64,000 nt of DNA, from assembly GCF_015207005.2 (NCBI RefSeq), contig NZ_JADEXS020000001.1, positions 5,280,001-5,344,000 of the forward strand, written 5' to 3'. Shown here in pieces: positions 27,660 to 35,719 of this stretch. Source of the stretch: Desmonostoc muscorum LEGE 12446. Lineage in GTDB: Bacteria > Cyanobacteriota > Cyanobacteriia > Cyanobacteriales > Nostocaceae. Under the pieces are notes generated by a model. It saw nothing but the letters and a program-made list of their open reading frames with translations. It was not told the DNA's origin and searched no databases. Every line of letters starts with the position of its first letter. The stretch's first letter is position 1. Made by a program: the position numbers and the translations under genes.

Positions 27660-29787
27660 AAGGTGTCGTCTGCGGTGGATTTGTGGGATTAGCAATTGGG
27701 GTAATTGGCACAATTGTAGGCTTTGGTTTTTCGTTTTGTAGTTGAATTTGGGCTTGGTCGCGGGCGTTTATTGCTTGGTGGTAATCAGGCTTATATTTTA
27801 TTGCTCGGTTATAAGAAATAATTGCATCTTGATAGCGTTGCAAATTTAATAGAGCATTGCCTCTACTATACCAGCTTTCGTAATGGTCTGGTTTATAACG
27901 AACTGCTCTATCATAAGATGCGATCGCATCTTCATATTTTTGCAAAATGAATTGCGAATTCCCCAAGTTATACCAAAGTTGATAATCGTTTTTCTTAAAA
28001 TTTGCGGCTTTATTATACGATTCTATTGCTGCTTCATAACGTTGGCTTTGATGCATTGACCAGCCCATATTATACCATGCTTGATAATTACTGGAGTTAT
28101 ATTTAATTACTTGATTAAAAGATTCAATTGCTTCGGGGTAACGTTGTAAATTCATGAGTATATTACCTCTAGACAACCAAGCTTGATAAAAATTTGGCTT
28201 GTATTGTACTGCTTTGTCATAAGCTGTAAACGCATCTTTATAGCGTTGTAAATTGACTAGGGCGTTCGCCGAATTGTACCAAGCTGACACGTAGTCTGGT
28301 TTGAATTCAACGGCTTTTTCATAAGCTGCGATCGCGTCACTATATCGTTTTAAATTCTGGAAAGCTAATCCTTTTTTATACCAAGCTTCAAAATCATCTC
28401 CTTTAAATTCAATCGCTTTTTCATAAGATGCAATTGCTTGGTCATATTGCCTTAAATTACTGAAAGCATCTCCTTTGGCATTCCAAACTTGGGAATTTTG
28501 ATTATTTAATTCTAAGGCTTTGTTAAAAGAAGCGATCGCTTCTTGATATCGCTCTAAATTATCCAATACCAAACCTCGTCCAATCCAAGCTTCTAAATAA
28601 TCAGGCTTGATTTGAATTGCTTTGTCATAGGCCGCTAAAGCATCTTTATATTTTTTCAATTGAGAAAGCGTTTTACCTTGACCATTCCATCCTTGAGCAT
28701 AATCTGGTCTAATATTAACTGCTTTTTCATATACTGCTAACGCTTCTTGATAACGTTGCAAATCAAAAAGCGTATTTCCTTGTTTAGATAATTCTTTAGC
28801 ATTCTTAGAATTAACGTGATTTAAAATCAATATTGATGCTATTCCACTCACACCAATCAAAAATATTGCCAACAACAATTTACCCAATATGCCTTTTTTG
28901 GGTTGAGCATTTTTTATCTTATTTGGTGGTGAAATAGGAGTCAAAGCTATTGTTTCAGCGGGTGGCTGTGTTAACTCTTGCAGCGCTTTTAATGCTACTG
29001 TTGCTGAAGGGTAACGTTGTCGAAAATCATAGCACACCATTCTATCTAAAAGTTGAGCAAATTCTGGTGTGACTGTGGTTTTATTCTGCCAGATAATTTC
29101 ATTAGTATCCGGATCTTTGACTATTTCTTCAGGAGATAATCCAGTGAGGGCTTGAATAGCAATTATCCCCGTAGCATAGATATCACTGCTTAATTTTGGC
29201 GTACCATGAGCTTGTTCGCCAGGAATATATCCAGGTGTACCGATCGCAACAGTACATTGAGTTGTACCTTGGGGAGTAATAACTTGGGTAGCAATTTGTT
29301 TAACTGCCCCAAAATCAATTAAGATTAACTTGCCATCAGCAGCACGTCTGAGAATATTTCGCGGATTGACATCACGATGAATTACATTTTGTTGATGGAC
29401 AAATTCTAAGATTGTCAAAATTTCTTGTAGAAGTGAAATTACCTCGTCTTGACTCCAGGTTTTCCCTGCTATTAATTCTTCACTGAGATCGTGACCTTCA
29501 ATCAATTCCTGTACGAGATAAAACTCGGCGTTTTCTTCAAAATAAGCTAAAAGTTGGGGAATGCGATCGTGAGTGCCTAATTTATACAAAACTTGAGCTT
29601 CTGTATCAAATAAACGCCTCGCAGTTTCCAAAGTTACTGGATCATTTGCTTGGGGCTTGAGTTTCTTAACCACACATTGAGGCGTACCAGGTAATTGAGT
29701 ATCATAAGCAACAAAAGTTTCGCCAAAACCCCCACCTCCCAAGTTACTAATAATTTGGTATCTTCCAACAAGTGTGTTTCCCAGCAT
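27658..29787 (-). CDS. Ser/Thr protein kinase with C-terminal TPR array
   Basis: A 709-residue protein when started at the ATG at 29787 (MLGNTLVGRYQIISNLG). The frame is open for 73 further codons upstream, but these are STRR sequence. Kinase domain about 8-280: G-loop LGGGGFGETF, Lys in CVVKKL, catalytic loop HRDVNPRN (Asn where Lys is usual), LIDFGAVKQ, GTPGYIPGEQ. One transmembrane helix (LLLAIFLIGVSGIASILIL, about 318-337) precedes ten TPR units (for example RYQEALAVYEKAVNIRPDY). This is a typical cyanobacterial membrane kinase whose TPRs probably recruit partners. The TAG stop lies in the end of the adjacent MITE-like element. Confidence 0.9.
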   Translation of the reverse strand: MLGNTLVGRYQIISNLGGGGFGETFVAYDTQLPGTPQCVVKKLKPQANDPVTLETARRLFDTEAQVLYKLGTHDRIPQLLAYFEENAEFYLVQELIEGHDLSEELIAGKTWSQDEVISLLQEILTILEFVHQQNVIHRDVNPRNILRRAADGKLILIDFGAVKQIATQVITPQGTTQCTVAIGTPGYIPGEQAHGTPKLSSDIYATGIIAIQALTGLSPEEIVKDPDTNEIIWQNKTTVTPEFAQLLDRMVCYDFRQRYPSATVALKALQELTQPPAETIALTPISPPNKIKNAQPKKGILGKLLLAIFLIGVSGIASILILNHVNSKNAKELSKQGNTLFDLQRYQEALAVYEKAVNIRPDYAQGWNGQGKTLSQLKKYKDALAAYDKAIQIKPDYLEAWIGRGLVLDNLERYQEAIASFNKALELNNQNSQVWNAKGDAFSNLRQYDQAIASYEKAIEFKGDDFEAWYKKGLAFQNLKRYSDAIAAYEKAVEFKPDYVSAWYNSANALVNLQRYKDAFTAYDKAVQYKPNFYQAWLSRGNILMNLQRYPEAIESFNQVIKYNSSNYQAWYNMGWSMHQSQRYEAAIESYNKAANFKKNDYQLWYNLGNSQFILQKYEDAIASYDRAVRYKPDHYESWYSRGNALLNLQRYQDAIISYNRAIKYKPDYHQAINARDQAQIQLQNEKPKPTIVPITPIANPTNPPQTTP

Positions 29788-29834
29788 CTCGTTTGCCCAG
29801 TATAAGTGCGATGCGATCTGATTTCGATTCTGCC

Positions 29835-29925
29835 ACAGGTTAAGGGGGAGTGGAGAGATGAGGGGGATGAGGGGGATGAGGGGGATGAGGGAGATGAGGG
29901 AGATGAGGGAGACGCGGCGACGCGG
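29835..29925. repeat. 9-bp tandem repeat (GATGAGGGG type)
   Basis: About nine units of GATGAGGGG/GATGAGGGA lie upstream of the TPR kinase start. The 9-bp period keeps the reading frame, so it yields a long artificial N-terminal extension on the minus strand. Confidence 0.9.
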
Positions 29926-29937
29926 CGACGCAAAGAA

Positions 29938-30012
29938 AAACCAATGACTAATGACTAATGACCAATGACTAATGACTAATGACCAATGACTAATGACTAA
30001 TAACAAATGACA
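29938..30012. repeat. STRR, 7-bp units (TGACTAA/TGACCAA)
   Basis: About ten heptamers alternate between AATGACT and AATGACC and end only a few bases before the rhomboid start at 30018. They correspond to the TTGGTCA-type STRR known from heterocystous cyanobacteria. They fill the divergent promoter region between the kinase and rhomboid genes. Confidence 0.9.
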
Positions 30013-30017
30013 AATTT

Positions 30018-30725
30018 ATGATTCCTATTAGTGATAATATTCGTTGTTGGAATAAGCCGATAGTTAATTATTGGCTAATTGGCATTAATATTGCCGTATT
30101 TTTATGGGAACTGAAGCTAGAGTTTAGCAACGAATTGGGCTATTTTGTTAATAGTTGGGGGGTGATTCCTGCCCAGATTAGCGGGGCGATTACAAATGCT
30201 ATTTTTTTGAATTTTGCTGCTTGGATAGTTGTGCTTTGGCGTCTATTTTCGCTAATTGTTGGAATATTTTTGCACGGAAGTTTTAGTCAAATCTTGGGAA
30301 ATCTGCTATTTTTATGGGTTTTTGGTAAGACTGTAGAAAATATTCTCGGACATAAACGCTATCTGGGATTGTACTTGGCGGCTGGTGTTGTGACGGGTGT
30401 GGCACAAATTCTGGCTCAACCGAGTTTGACAGTACCATTGATTGGGGCTAATGGGGCGATCGCAGCTGTTTTAGGAGCCTATATCATCAAGTTTCCTCAA
30501 GTCAAAATTTACTCAGTTTTGCCGCTAATAATTTTGTATATCCCCCTTGAAGTTCCAGCCTTTTTCTATGTATTTTGGTGGTTTGTTCAACAGCTATTTT
30601 ATGGTATTGGTAGTTTAAATATTCCCCCCTTTGGTGTAAATCAATCTGGCGTTATTTACTGGGGTCAGGTTGTAGGATTACTTTTTGGTGCAGGTTTCAT
30701 GCGATTTAGAACCTTTGTCAGGTGA
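30018..30725 (+). CDS. Rhomboid-family membrane protein lacking the catalytic residues (pseudoprotease)
   Basis: A 235-residue polytopic membrane protein with the rhomboid layout: N-terminal TM1 (VNYWLIGINIAVFLW), loop with WRLFS, TM2 with FLHGSFSQILGNLLFLWVFG, TM4 with IGANGAIAAVLGAYI and a final helix with IYWGQVVGLLFGAGF. In active rhomboids these read mH(I/L)..N, GxSG and AHxxG. Here the second His of TM2 is Gln91, the nucleophile Ser is Asn145 (GANG) and the general-base His is Gln217. The fold is kept and there is no frameshift, so this is probably a stable non-proteolytic relative, like iRhoms/Derlins that bind membrane clients. The function is unknown. Confidence 0.85.
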   Translation: MIPISDNIRCWNKPIVNYWLIGINIAVFLWELKLEFSNELGYFVNSWGVIPAQISGAITNAIFLNFAAWIVVLWRLFSLIVGIFLHGSFSQILGNLLFLWVFGKTVENILGHKRYLGLYLAAGVVTGVAQILAQPSLTVPLIGANGAIAAVLGAYIIKFPQVKIYSVLPLIILYIPLEVPAFFYVFWWFVQQLFYGIGSLNIPPFGVNQSGVIYWGQVVGLLFGAGFMRFRTFVR

Positions 30726-31081
30726 CTCGATTTTAGATTTTAGATTTACCAATTGAATAATTTATTTGTTGGGCTTCTCTTACTCAATCCAAAATCCAAA
30801 ATTTAAAATCTAAAATTCAGAGATATGAAGATTGTAGGTTTCACAAATTCAATAAAATTGCTATATGTCTTTTGGCTGAAATTCCTCAGCTAGTCTCGCT
30901 GAAAAAAGTATACAGCCAGCGACCATAATCATTACTGGGAGAGGATTTCACAATTTTTAATTTTAAATTGTTTCTGTGTCTTTTGATAGATTGTATTTTT
31001 TAACTGAAAAATTCATACTCATCAAACTAGGGGATGCCTACTCTTCAAGGCGGTATTGTTGAATTATGAGCGGTGTGCAAG
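30726..31081. other. Intergenic region with TTTAGAT/AATCCAAA microrepeats
   Basis: 30730-30750 holds GATTTTAGATTTTAGATTT and 30787-30820 holds its approximate complement as AATCCAAAATCCAAAAT and variants, so the two could pair. The rest is AT-rich with no gene signal. It should contain the promoter of the receiver gene that follows. Confidence 0.6.
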
Positions 31082-31624
31082 ATGCCAAATCTTAATATAA
31101 TGCATGGGAAAAAAGTTCAAGCCGAAAGTCTTGGAAAAGAATCGAATCCAACTGTCACCACCAACTTACCGCTTTTAGTCACAAATCAGCAGTTTGGATA
31201 TGAGGAAAATGAGTCTTTAATTTCTGAGTCTGATACCCCATTCCCCAGGGATACTCAAGTTTTGGTGGTGGACGATGAACCAGATATTCGTGATTTAGTA
31301 ACCTTTATTTTGCAAGATTATGGTGTAGAAGTAACCGCTGTAGCATCAGCACAAGATGCATTACAAGCACTGTCTGAGTCGATACCGGATGTTTTGATCA
31401 GTGATATTGGAATGCCAAAGACAGATGGTTATATGCTGATGCGTGAGGTGAGAAAGCGATCGCCCCAACAAGGAGGACACGTACCAGCGATCGCTCTCAC
31501 GGCTTATGCTGGGGAAATCAATCAGCAGCAAGCACTAGCAGCAGGGTTTCAGATGCATATCCCCAAACCAATAGATCCAGATGAATTAGTCAAGGCGATC
31601 GTTGGTTTAATTAACGCAAGCTGA
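31082..31624 (+). CDS. Stand-alone response regulator (receiver domain) with N-terminal tail
   Basis: About 180 residues. The first 60 are polar and probably disordered (SLGKESNPTVTT); the rest is one receiver domain with VLVVDDEPDIRD, phospho-acceptor Asp in VLISDIGMP, Thr in IALTAYAG and Lys in IPKPIDP. There is no output domain, so it acts in a phosphorelay or by protein binding. Start codon options are GTG 31073 and ATG 31082; the ATG is used here. Similar single receivers in cyanobacteria are often the C-terminal part of hybrid kinases that has become free. Confidence 0.85.
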   Translation: MPNLNIMHGKKVQAESLGKESNPTVTTNLPLLVTNQQFGYEENESLISESDTPFPRDTQVLVVDDEPDIRDLVTFILQDYGVEVTAVASAQDALQALSESIPDVLISDIGMPKTDGYMLMREVRKRSPQQGGHVPAIALTAYAGEINQQQALAAGFQMHIPKPIDPDELVKAIVGLINAS

Positions 31625-31639
31625 TACTATGTCCTACGT

Positions 31640-31688
31640 CTGCTGCTTTACTGCTAGACTCTGGATAGTCCCTATGCTTTCAAAAATT
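31640..31688. repeat. Left direct repeat of the toxin-antitoxin cassette
   Basis: These 49 bases match 32234-32281 at 45 of 49 positions (one 1-base gap, three substitutions). The repeat ends on the base before the antitoxin ATG. The right copy contains the 3' end of the CyRepA1-like gene, so this left copy is a displaced duplicate of that gene end. Confidence 0.85.
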
Positions 31689-31916
31689 ATGGTATCTGTT
31701 GAGCAGATCATGAAACAAGCTTTAGCTTTGCCCAGTGCATCAAGAGCATTGTTGGTAGAGAAGCTGGTTGAAAGTCTTGAGTTTGATGTAGATGAAACAC
31801 TTCAAATGCTGTGGACAGATGCAGCCAAGAAGCGCAGAGATGAAGTCCGGAGTGGTGCAGTTAAACCAATTCCAGGAGAGGAAGCTTTAGCTAGGGCTAG
31901 ACAACTCCTAGAGTGA
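31689..31916 (+). CDS. Addiction module antitoxin (PF09720-like)
   Basis: A 75-residue helical protein with the pattern of the putative addiction module component family: VEQIMKQALALPSASRALLV, then EKLVESLE, and a C-terminal RARQLLE. It should bind and neutralise the toxin and repress its own promoter. The ATG at 31689 is chosen; an upstream in-frame ATG at 31629 would only translate the direct repeat. The TGA stop overlaps the toxin ATG (TGATG). Confidence 0.88.
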   Translation: MVSVEQIMKQALALPSASRALLVEKLVESLEFDVDETLQMLWTDAAKKRRDEVRSGAVKPIPGEEALARARQLLE

Positions 31917-32227
31917 TGAAATACGTCTTTCACCCAGCAGCATTGACTGAATATAGTGAAGCCGTAGAGTTTTACGCAGAACGTCGGGTTGAATTAGCAC
32001 AGGCCTTTGTCAATTCCATTGAGGATGCTATTTTCCGAATCACTCAGTCGCCGACTCGCTGGGTTGTTGTTGAAGAAGACATTCGTCGATGTCTGACGCG
32101 CAAATTTCCATATGGAATTTTATACACTATTGAGGAAGATTACGTTTTGATTTTGGCAGTGATGCACTGTAGCCGCGAACCTGGATACTGGAAAGAGCGT
32201 GTTACAGAAAAACCATCTGATGGATAA
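31916..32227 (+). CDS. RelE/ParE superfamily toxin
   Basis: A 103-residue protein with the ParE/RelE fold pattern: FHPAALTEYSEAVEFYAE, a central helix AQAFVNSIEDAIFRI, RRCLTRKFPYGILYTI and the final strand LILAVMHCSREPGYWKERV. The R-FPY-ILY and H.sR.P.YW segments are typical of the PF05016 group. RelE-like members cleave ribosome-bound mRNA and ParE-like members poison gyrase; which applies here cannot be read from sequence. One base overlaps the antitoxin stop. The whole module sits between direct repeats. Confidence 0.9.
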   Translation: MKYVFHPAALTEYSEAVEFYAERRVELAQAFVNSIEDAIFRITQSPTRWVVVEEDIRRCLTRKFPYGILYTIEEDYVLILAVMHCSREPGYWKERVTEKPSDG

Positions 32228-32233
32228 ACTGAA

Positions 32234-32281
32234 CTGCTGCTTTCCTGCTAGACTCTGGATGTCCCTACACTTTCAAAAATT
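32234..32281. repeat. Right direct repeat of the toxin-antitoxin cassette
   Basis: This is the partner of 31640-31688. It starts six bases after the toxin stop and includes, on the minus strand, the last residues and TAG stop (32248) of the CyRepA1-like gene. Confidence 0.85.
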
Positions 32282-35200
32282 GACAAATAATCAGCCACCC
32301 TATAGCCACCACTCTTAACATGAGCCAACATCAATTCATCCCGTTGATGCCAAACTGCAAATATTTTTTCCCTACCATCATTTAGGGTTGCTGAATCCAT
32401 TTGATAAACTTCATTTACTCGCTTCAGCTTCAAACCTAACAAATTTAACAATCGGCTGAGTAATTTAATTCCCCAAAGTTGTTCTTTCTCTCCAACCAAA
32501 TTAATACCAAGCACTCTTTTAATATGCTTACTATGCTGCAAAGCAACATTTTTCAGTAATATTAAATCAGCATCTTTTTCCGTAAATTCTCGTCCGATTT
32601 CCAAAAATTGCAGCATTCCCAACGCTCTCATTGCCTCAACTTTGAGAGTGTAAGTCTTTAAATCTGGGAGAAAAACTTTCCCTTCACCCCAAGATAATTG
32701 CTGATGCCATTCTTGCTGGTCTCTAATGTGAAAATACTCGCTTTCATGAGTTAGATAATAGTGAATTAATAATTGAGCATAATATCCTTGATCGTCCTGC
32801 AATTTCAGCCCCGGAGTAATTTCTGTACCATATTTCTGTCTGAGAAGATATTTGTTAATTTGGTTGCGTTCTTCATCAGTCAAAGAATGTTTAACTAATA
32901 ACTGCTCATATTCTACATAATCGATATCTTTAGCCTTAGCTACCGCCGTCGCCACTGCTAATTGATTTTGTTGTTTAATTTCTTTGATTTTGCGTTTAAT
33001 GTCTTTAGCTTTTTGACGGCTTTGCACCCAATCTTTTTGGACTTTGACAATTTCTAAAATTAACCTCCTGCGGGTTGCTAAATCATTGGGATCGCTCGCC
33101 AAAAAAGCAAGGCGTAAATCTCGAATAATATTATTGTGAACTGCATTACTCCGCAGCTGAATTACATGTCCATCAGCAATTAAGCCATCTTGCATCGATT
33201 GACGATAGAGGCGAATCGATGCATTTACCCTTGCAGATAACTTTGCCCAAGTTCGCAAATGAATTGGGTCATGAACTAAAGGTAAATCCACGTCTATTTT
33301 ATGTAATGGACTGAGCAAAGCTAAATTTTCTTTTTGATTTTCCTGATACCAATCAGATAGCAAACGATAATTTGTACTACCGCTACCAATTAAACCAATA
33401 CCTCGCTTAGCGCACCAGACAACACGCGGCACATCATCCCGCACTCTTGCTAATGCTTGTCGCGCTTCTGAGTCAGGAATTACCCCTTGAAAAATGCCAT
33501 AAACTCGGTCGAAATGTTGAACATCAATACTAATTCCTGTACCAAGACTAGGGGTAACAAAAACACCGTCATATTCAGATATTTTTTGATTAATAGCTGC
33601 AATAAAATCAACCGCTGCATGACCAGGTGTGTTTGTAGTGTGACTGCTAACTACCAGAGTTTGAGGAAACTGTCGTCTTAATTTTTGTAAACGCTCTTTC
33701 AAATAACGTTCAATGGTTTCACAACTGTAACGCCCAGCGCGACTATCAGTAGTAACGTAACATTTACGTCCGGCAAGTAAATCTAATTCTAGTTGATGAA
33801 TTAGCGGTGTTGGATTCGGCGAATCATAAAAAGTAACGTCCCAACCTTGCTGGGGTTTCCATTCGTTAAGAACTACCCAAGGTGTTAATTTAATTCCTGC
33901 CAATCCCTGTAAATATTCCAGTGAGACATCCGATAAATCAGCATCTTGGGCAATTACTAATCCTCCAGTTGTTAAAACTGTAGCGATTAGTTCTTGGAAG
34001 AATTTTAAGATTTTTACACGTTTGTGTTTACAAGTATTACTGTTTAATAAATGCCACAAAGATTGTTCCACTTCATCCAAAATTACTATTGCCCCATGCC
34101 AATCTTCAGGGTTCAATTTCCAAATCGAATCAACGCATAAACCGAAAGATTTGGGAATGGGGTACTGGGTACTGGGTACTGGGTACTGGGTACTGGGAAA
34201 ACTCTTCCCTATTCCCCACTCCCCATTCCCTATTCCCCATTGAATCCCAATTTTTTCACACAGAAATCGTCCTAGTAGGATTCTATGAGTAATTAATAAA
34301 ACAGGTTGATTTCTATTTTTTGCTTGCTGGACAACGCTTTGTAATCCTGTGGTTTTACCTGTTCCTTTTGCTGATTTAACTCCTACTAATCCAGAGGTGG
34401 GGAAAGGAATTTCACCTATGTAAGGACGGTTCAAAGTTAGGGCAGCAGGAATGCTTAACTCGGTGTGGGGTTTGGTTTGGGCAAGGTAAATTTCTAAATC
34501 AAGACTTTGGCGATAAAGTTTATCGAAATCAGTTGCACCTTTGGCAACAATAAAATCATCAACGCCTTTTTCTCTTCCTGGAAGTTCAATAACTTTAACA
34601 GAGCAATTTTTTTGCTGGAATAAACAACCAAGTTGGGAAATGGCATTATTAATAGCTGCAATTTTCTTGGGTTGAGTTTCAAAATCAAAGCAAATATAAA
34701 AGCGACGCTTTGTCATCGCAAACAGTGCTAAGTCGGGAATCAATTGACGACGGGTGACTTTACCAAACTCATCTTTGACAACCCGATAACCACTGGTAAT
34801 TCCAGGAACGCCAATAGCTGCATATCCTTGTGTCAACAGCGTCGCTGCTTTCTTCACACCCTCGCAGATGATGAGGGAAATATTCTTTTCCATCACCCAT
34901 TGCCAAAAACCCTTAGCTTCGCCATCGGGGGTAATGGTGATATCATCGGGCATGACTAAATTGTAACGCCCTGCAACTTGCTGCCAGATTTGCAGTGTTA
35001 CCCGCAAACAAAACACCCGCGTTGCTGTGCTGGGGGGATGTTCGTATTTAATAGATTTGCCATTGTTATTTTGTCGGGGTTGGTTTGGCTTAAAGCACCC
35101 CCATTCCATGATTTGCCAATTATTCAAGGGGTCTAGTCCAGAACACCACCAACCACCTTCAGTAATATGAGCATAACGCTGCAACCAACTACTTTTCAGC

Positions 35201-35361
35201 ATTCCAGTGTTGGTACGCGGAAGTAGCTCAGAAATCAACAAATACTCATAAGCAGTTACACCTTGGAGCGATCGAAAATTAAGTTGCACTAAGTGTAAGT
35301 CTATACCACTACTCTTGACTAATTCTTCAAGGTTTTGGGGATGTAAATAGTGCAGATGCAT
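32248..35361 (-). CDS. CyRepA1-like replication protein (DUF3854 TOPRIM primase plus P-loop helicase)
   Basis: About 1037 residues from the ATG at 35361 (MHLHYLHPQNLEEL); an upstream ATG at 35409 is possible. The N-terminal DUF3854/TOPRIM primase-like region has LIICEGVKKAATLLTQGY (conserved Glu) and FYICFDFET (acidic pair). A P-loop ATPase follows with Walker A GVKSAKGTGKTTGLQ and Walker B AIVILDEVEQ. The helicase core continues with CYVTTDSRAGRY and VFVTPSLGTGISID, then QALARVRDDVPR. This combination is that of cyanobacterial plasmid Rep proteins of the CyRepA1 type. Between the Walker motifs lies an in-frame STRR insertion (GNGEWGIGKSFP, STQYPVPSTQYP). Its neighbours look chromosomal, so it may be a captured plasmid gene. 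Confidence 0.85.
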   Translation of the reverse strand: MHLHYLHPQNLEELVKSSGIDLHLVQLNFRSLQGVTAYEYLLISELLPRTNTGMLKSSWLQRYAHITEGGWWCSGLDPLNNWQIMEWGCFKPNQPRQNNNGKSIKYEHPPSTATRVFCLRVTLQIWQQVAGRYNLVMPDDITITPDGEAKGFWQWVMEKNISLIICEGVKKAATLLTQGYAAIGVPGITSGYRVVKDEFGKVTRRQLIPDLALFAMTKRRFYICFDFETQPKKIAAINNAISQLGCLFQQKNCSVKVIELPGREKGVDDFIVAKGATDFDKLYRQSLDLEIYLAQTKPHTELSIPAALTLNRPYIGEIPFPTSGLVGVKSAKGTGKTTGLQSVVQQAKNRNQPVLLITHRILLGRFLCEKIGIQWGIGNGEWGIGKSFPSTQYPVPSTQYPIPKSFGLCVDSIWKLNPEDWHGAIVILDEVEQSLWHLLNSNTCKHKRVKILKFFQELIATVLTTGGLVIAQDADLSDVSLEYLQGLAGIKLTPWVVLNEWKPQQGWDVTFYDSPNPTPLIHQLELDLLAGRKCYVTTDSRAGRYSCETIERYLKERLQKLRRQFPQTLVVSSHTTNTPGHAAVDFIAAINQKISEYDGVFVTPSLGTGISIDVQHFDRVYGIFQGVIPDSEARQALARVRDDVPRVVWCAKRGIGLIGSGSTNYRLLSDWYQENQKENLALLSPLHKIDVDLPLVHDPIHLRTWAKLSARVNASIRLYRQSMQDGLIADGHVIQLRSNAVHNNIIRDLRLAFLASDPNDLATRRRLILEIVKVQKDWVQSRQKAKDIKRKIKEIKQQNQLAVATAVAKAKDIDYVEYEQLLVKHSLTDEERNQINKYLLRQKYGTEITPGLKLQDDQGYYAQLLIHYYLTHESEYFHIRDQQEWHQQLSWGEGKVFLPDLKTYTLKVEAMRALGMLQFLEIGREFTEKDADLILLKNVALQHSKHIKRVLGINLVGEKEQLWGIKLLSRLLNLLGLKLKRVNEVYQMDSATLNDGREKIFAVWHQRDELMLAHVKSGGYRVADYLSIFESVGTSRV
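34163..34197. repeat. STRR, five TACTGGG heptamers within the Rep gene
   Basis: Five perfect TACTGGG units are followed by CCCCATTCC-type units to about 34240. On the minus strand they encode a Ser-Thr-Gln-Tyr-Pro-Val-Pro repeat inside the ATPase domain without breaking the frame. Confidence 0.92.
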
Positions 35362-35409
35362 AGGAAAAGGCGCGAAGGCAAGACATGAGATTAAAACATT
35401 AACATGCAT

Positions 35410-35719
35410 TTCCTAGTTTCTTATAAGTAAGATTGCGAAGCTTTTATGATGCTTTTTTAACTGCGTTGTGGGAGACACATCGGTTAGGGCTTGAGTGGGT
35501 TATTCTGCCTAGTAGATCCCCGAAGTAATAATTTTGTATTGTGATATTTGTTTGCGATAAATTTTTATTTATCAGTAAATTTTTCCATTAAGGAATGCGA
35601 TCGCCATTAGCTATCAAGGACTTCCAAGAAATAAAATCAGGAGTGAGTAGGAATGATAATCATTGATTATCATTCCTCTAAGAATTTAAAATCGAAAATT
35701 TGCTCAGGAATATTGTTGT
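35410..35719. other. Intergenic region with a palindrome
   Basis: This gap lies between two minus-strand genes. It contains a single AAGGACTTCCAAGAAATAAA stretch near 35619 that resembles the end of the 27558 element, and the palindrome at 35650-35676. I see no gene. Confidence 0.5.
35650..35676. promoter_or_regulatory. Near-perfect 27-bp palindrome with TGATAAT/ATTATCA arms
   Basis: GGAATGATAATCA and its complement flank a one-base centre. The TGATAAT...ATTATCA arms resemble a Fur box but with 5 rather than 1 central base. It is 44 bp past the stop of the 296-residue gene and could instead be its terminator, though no T-run follows. Confidence 0.35.

Noticed and set aside
29788..30006. Extra 73-codon N-terminus of the TPR kinase
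   Set aside because: It is made of 7- and 9-bp STRR units and repeat-like residues (VISHWSL, SLISLIPLI); the kinase domain starts at the ATG at 29787.
35650..35676. Fur box
   Set aside because: The TGATAAT/ATTATCA arms fit, but the five-base centre does not match the 7-1-7 Fur arrangement, and no iron gene is adjacent.
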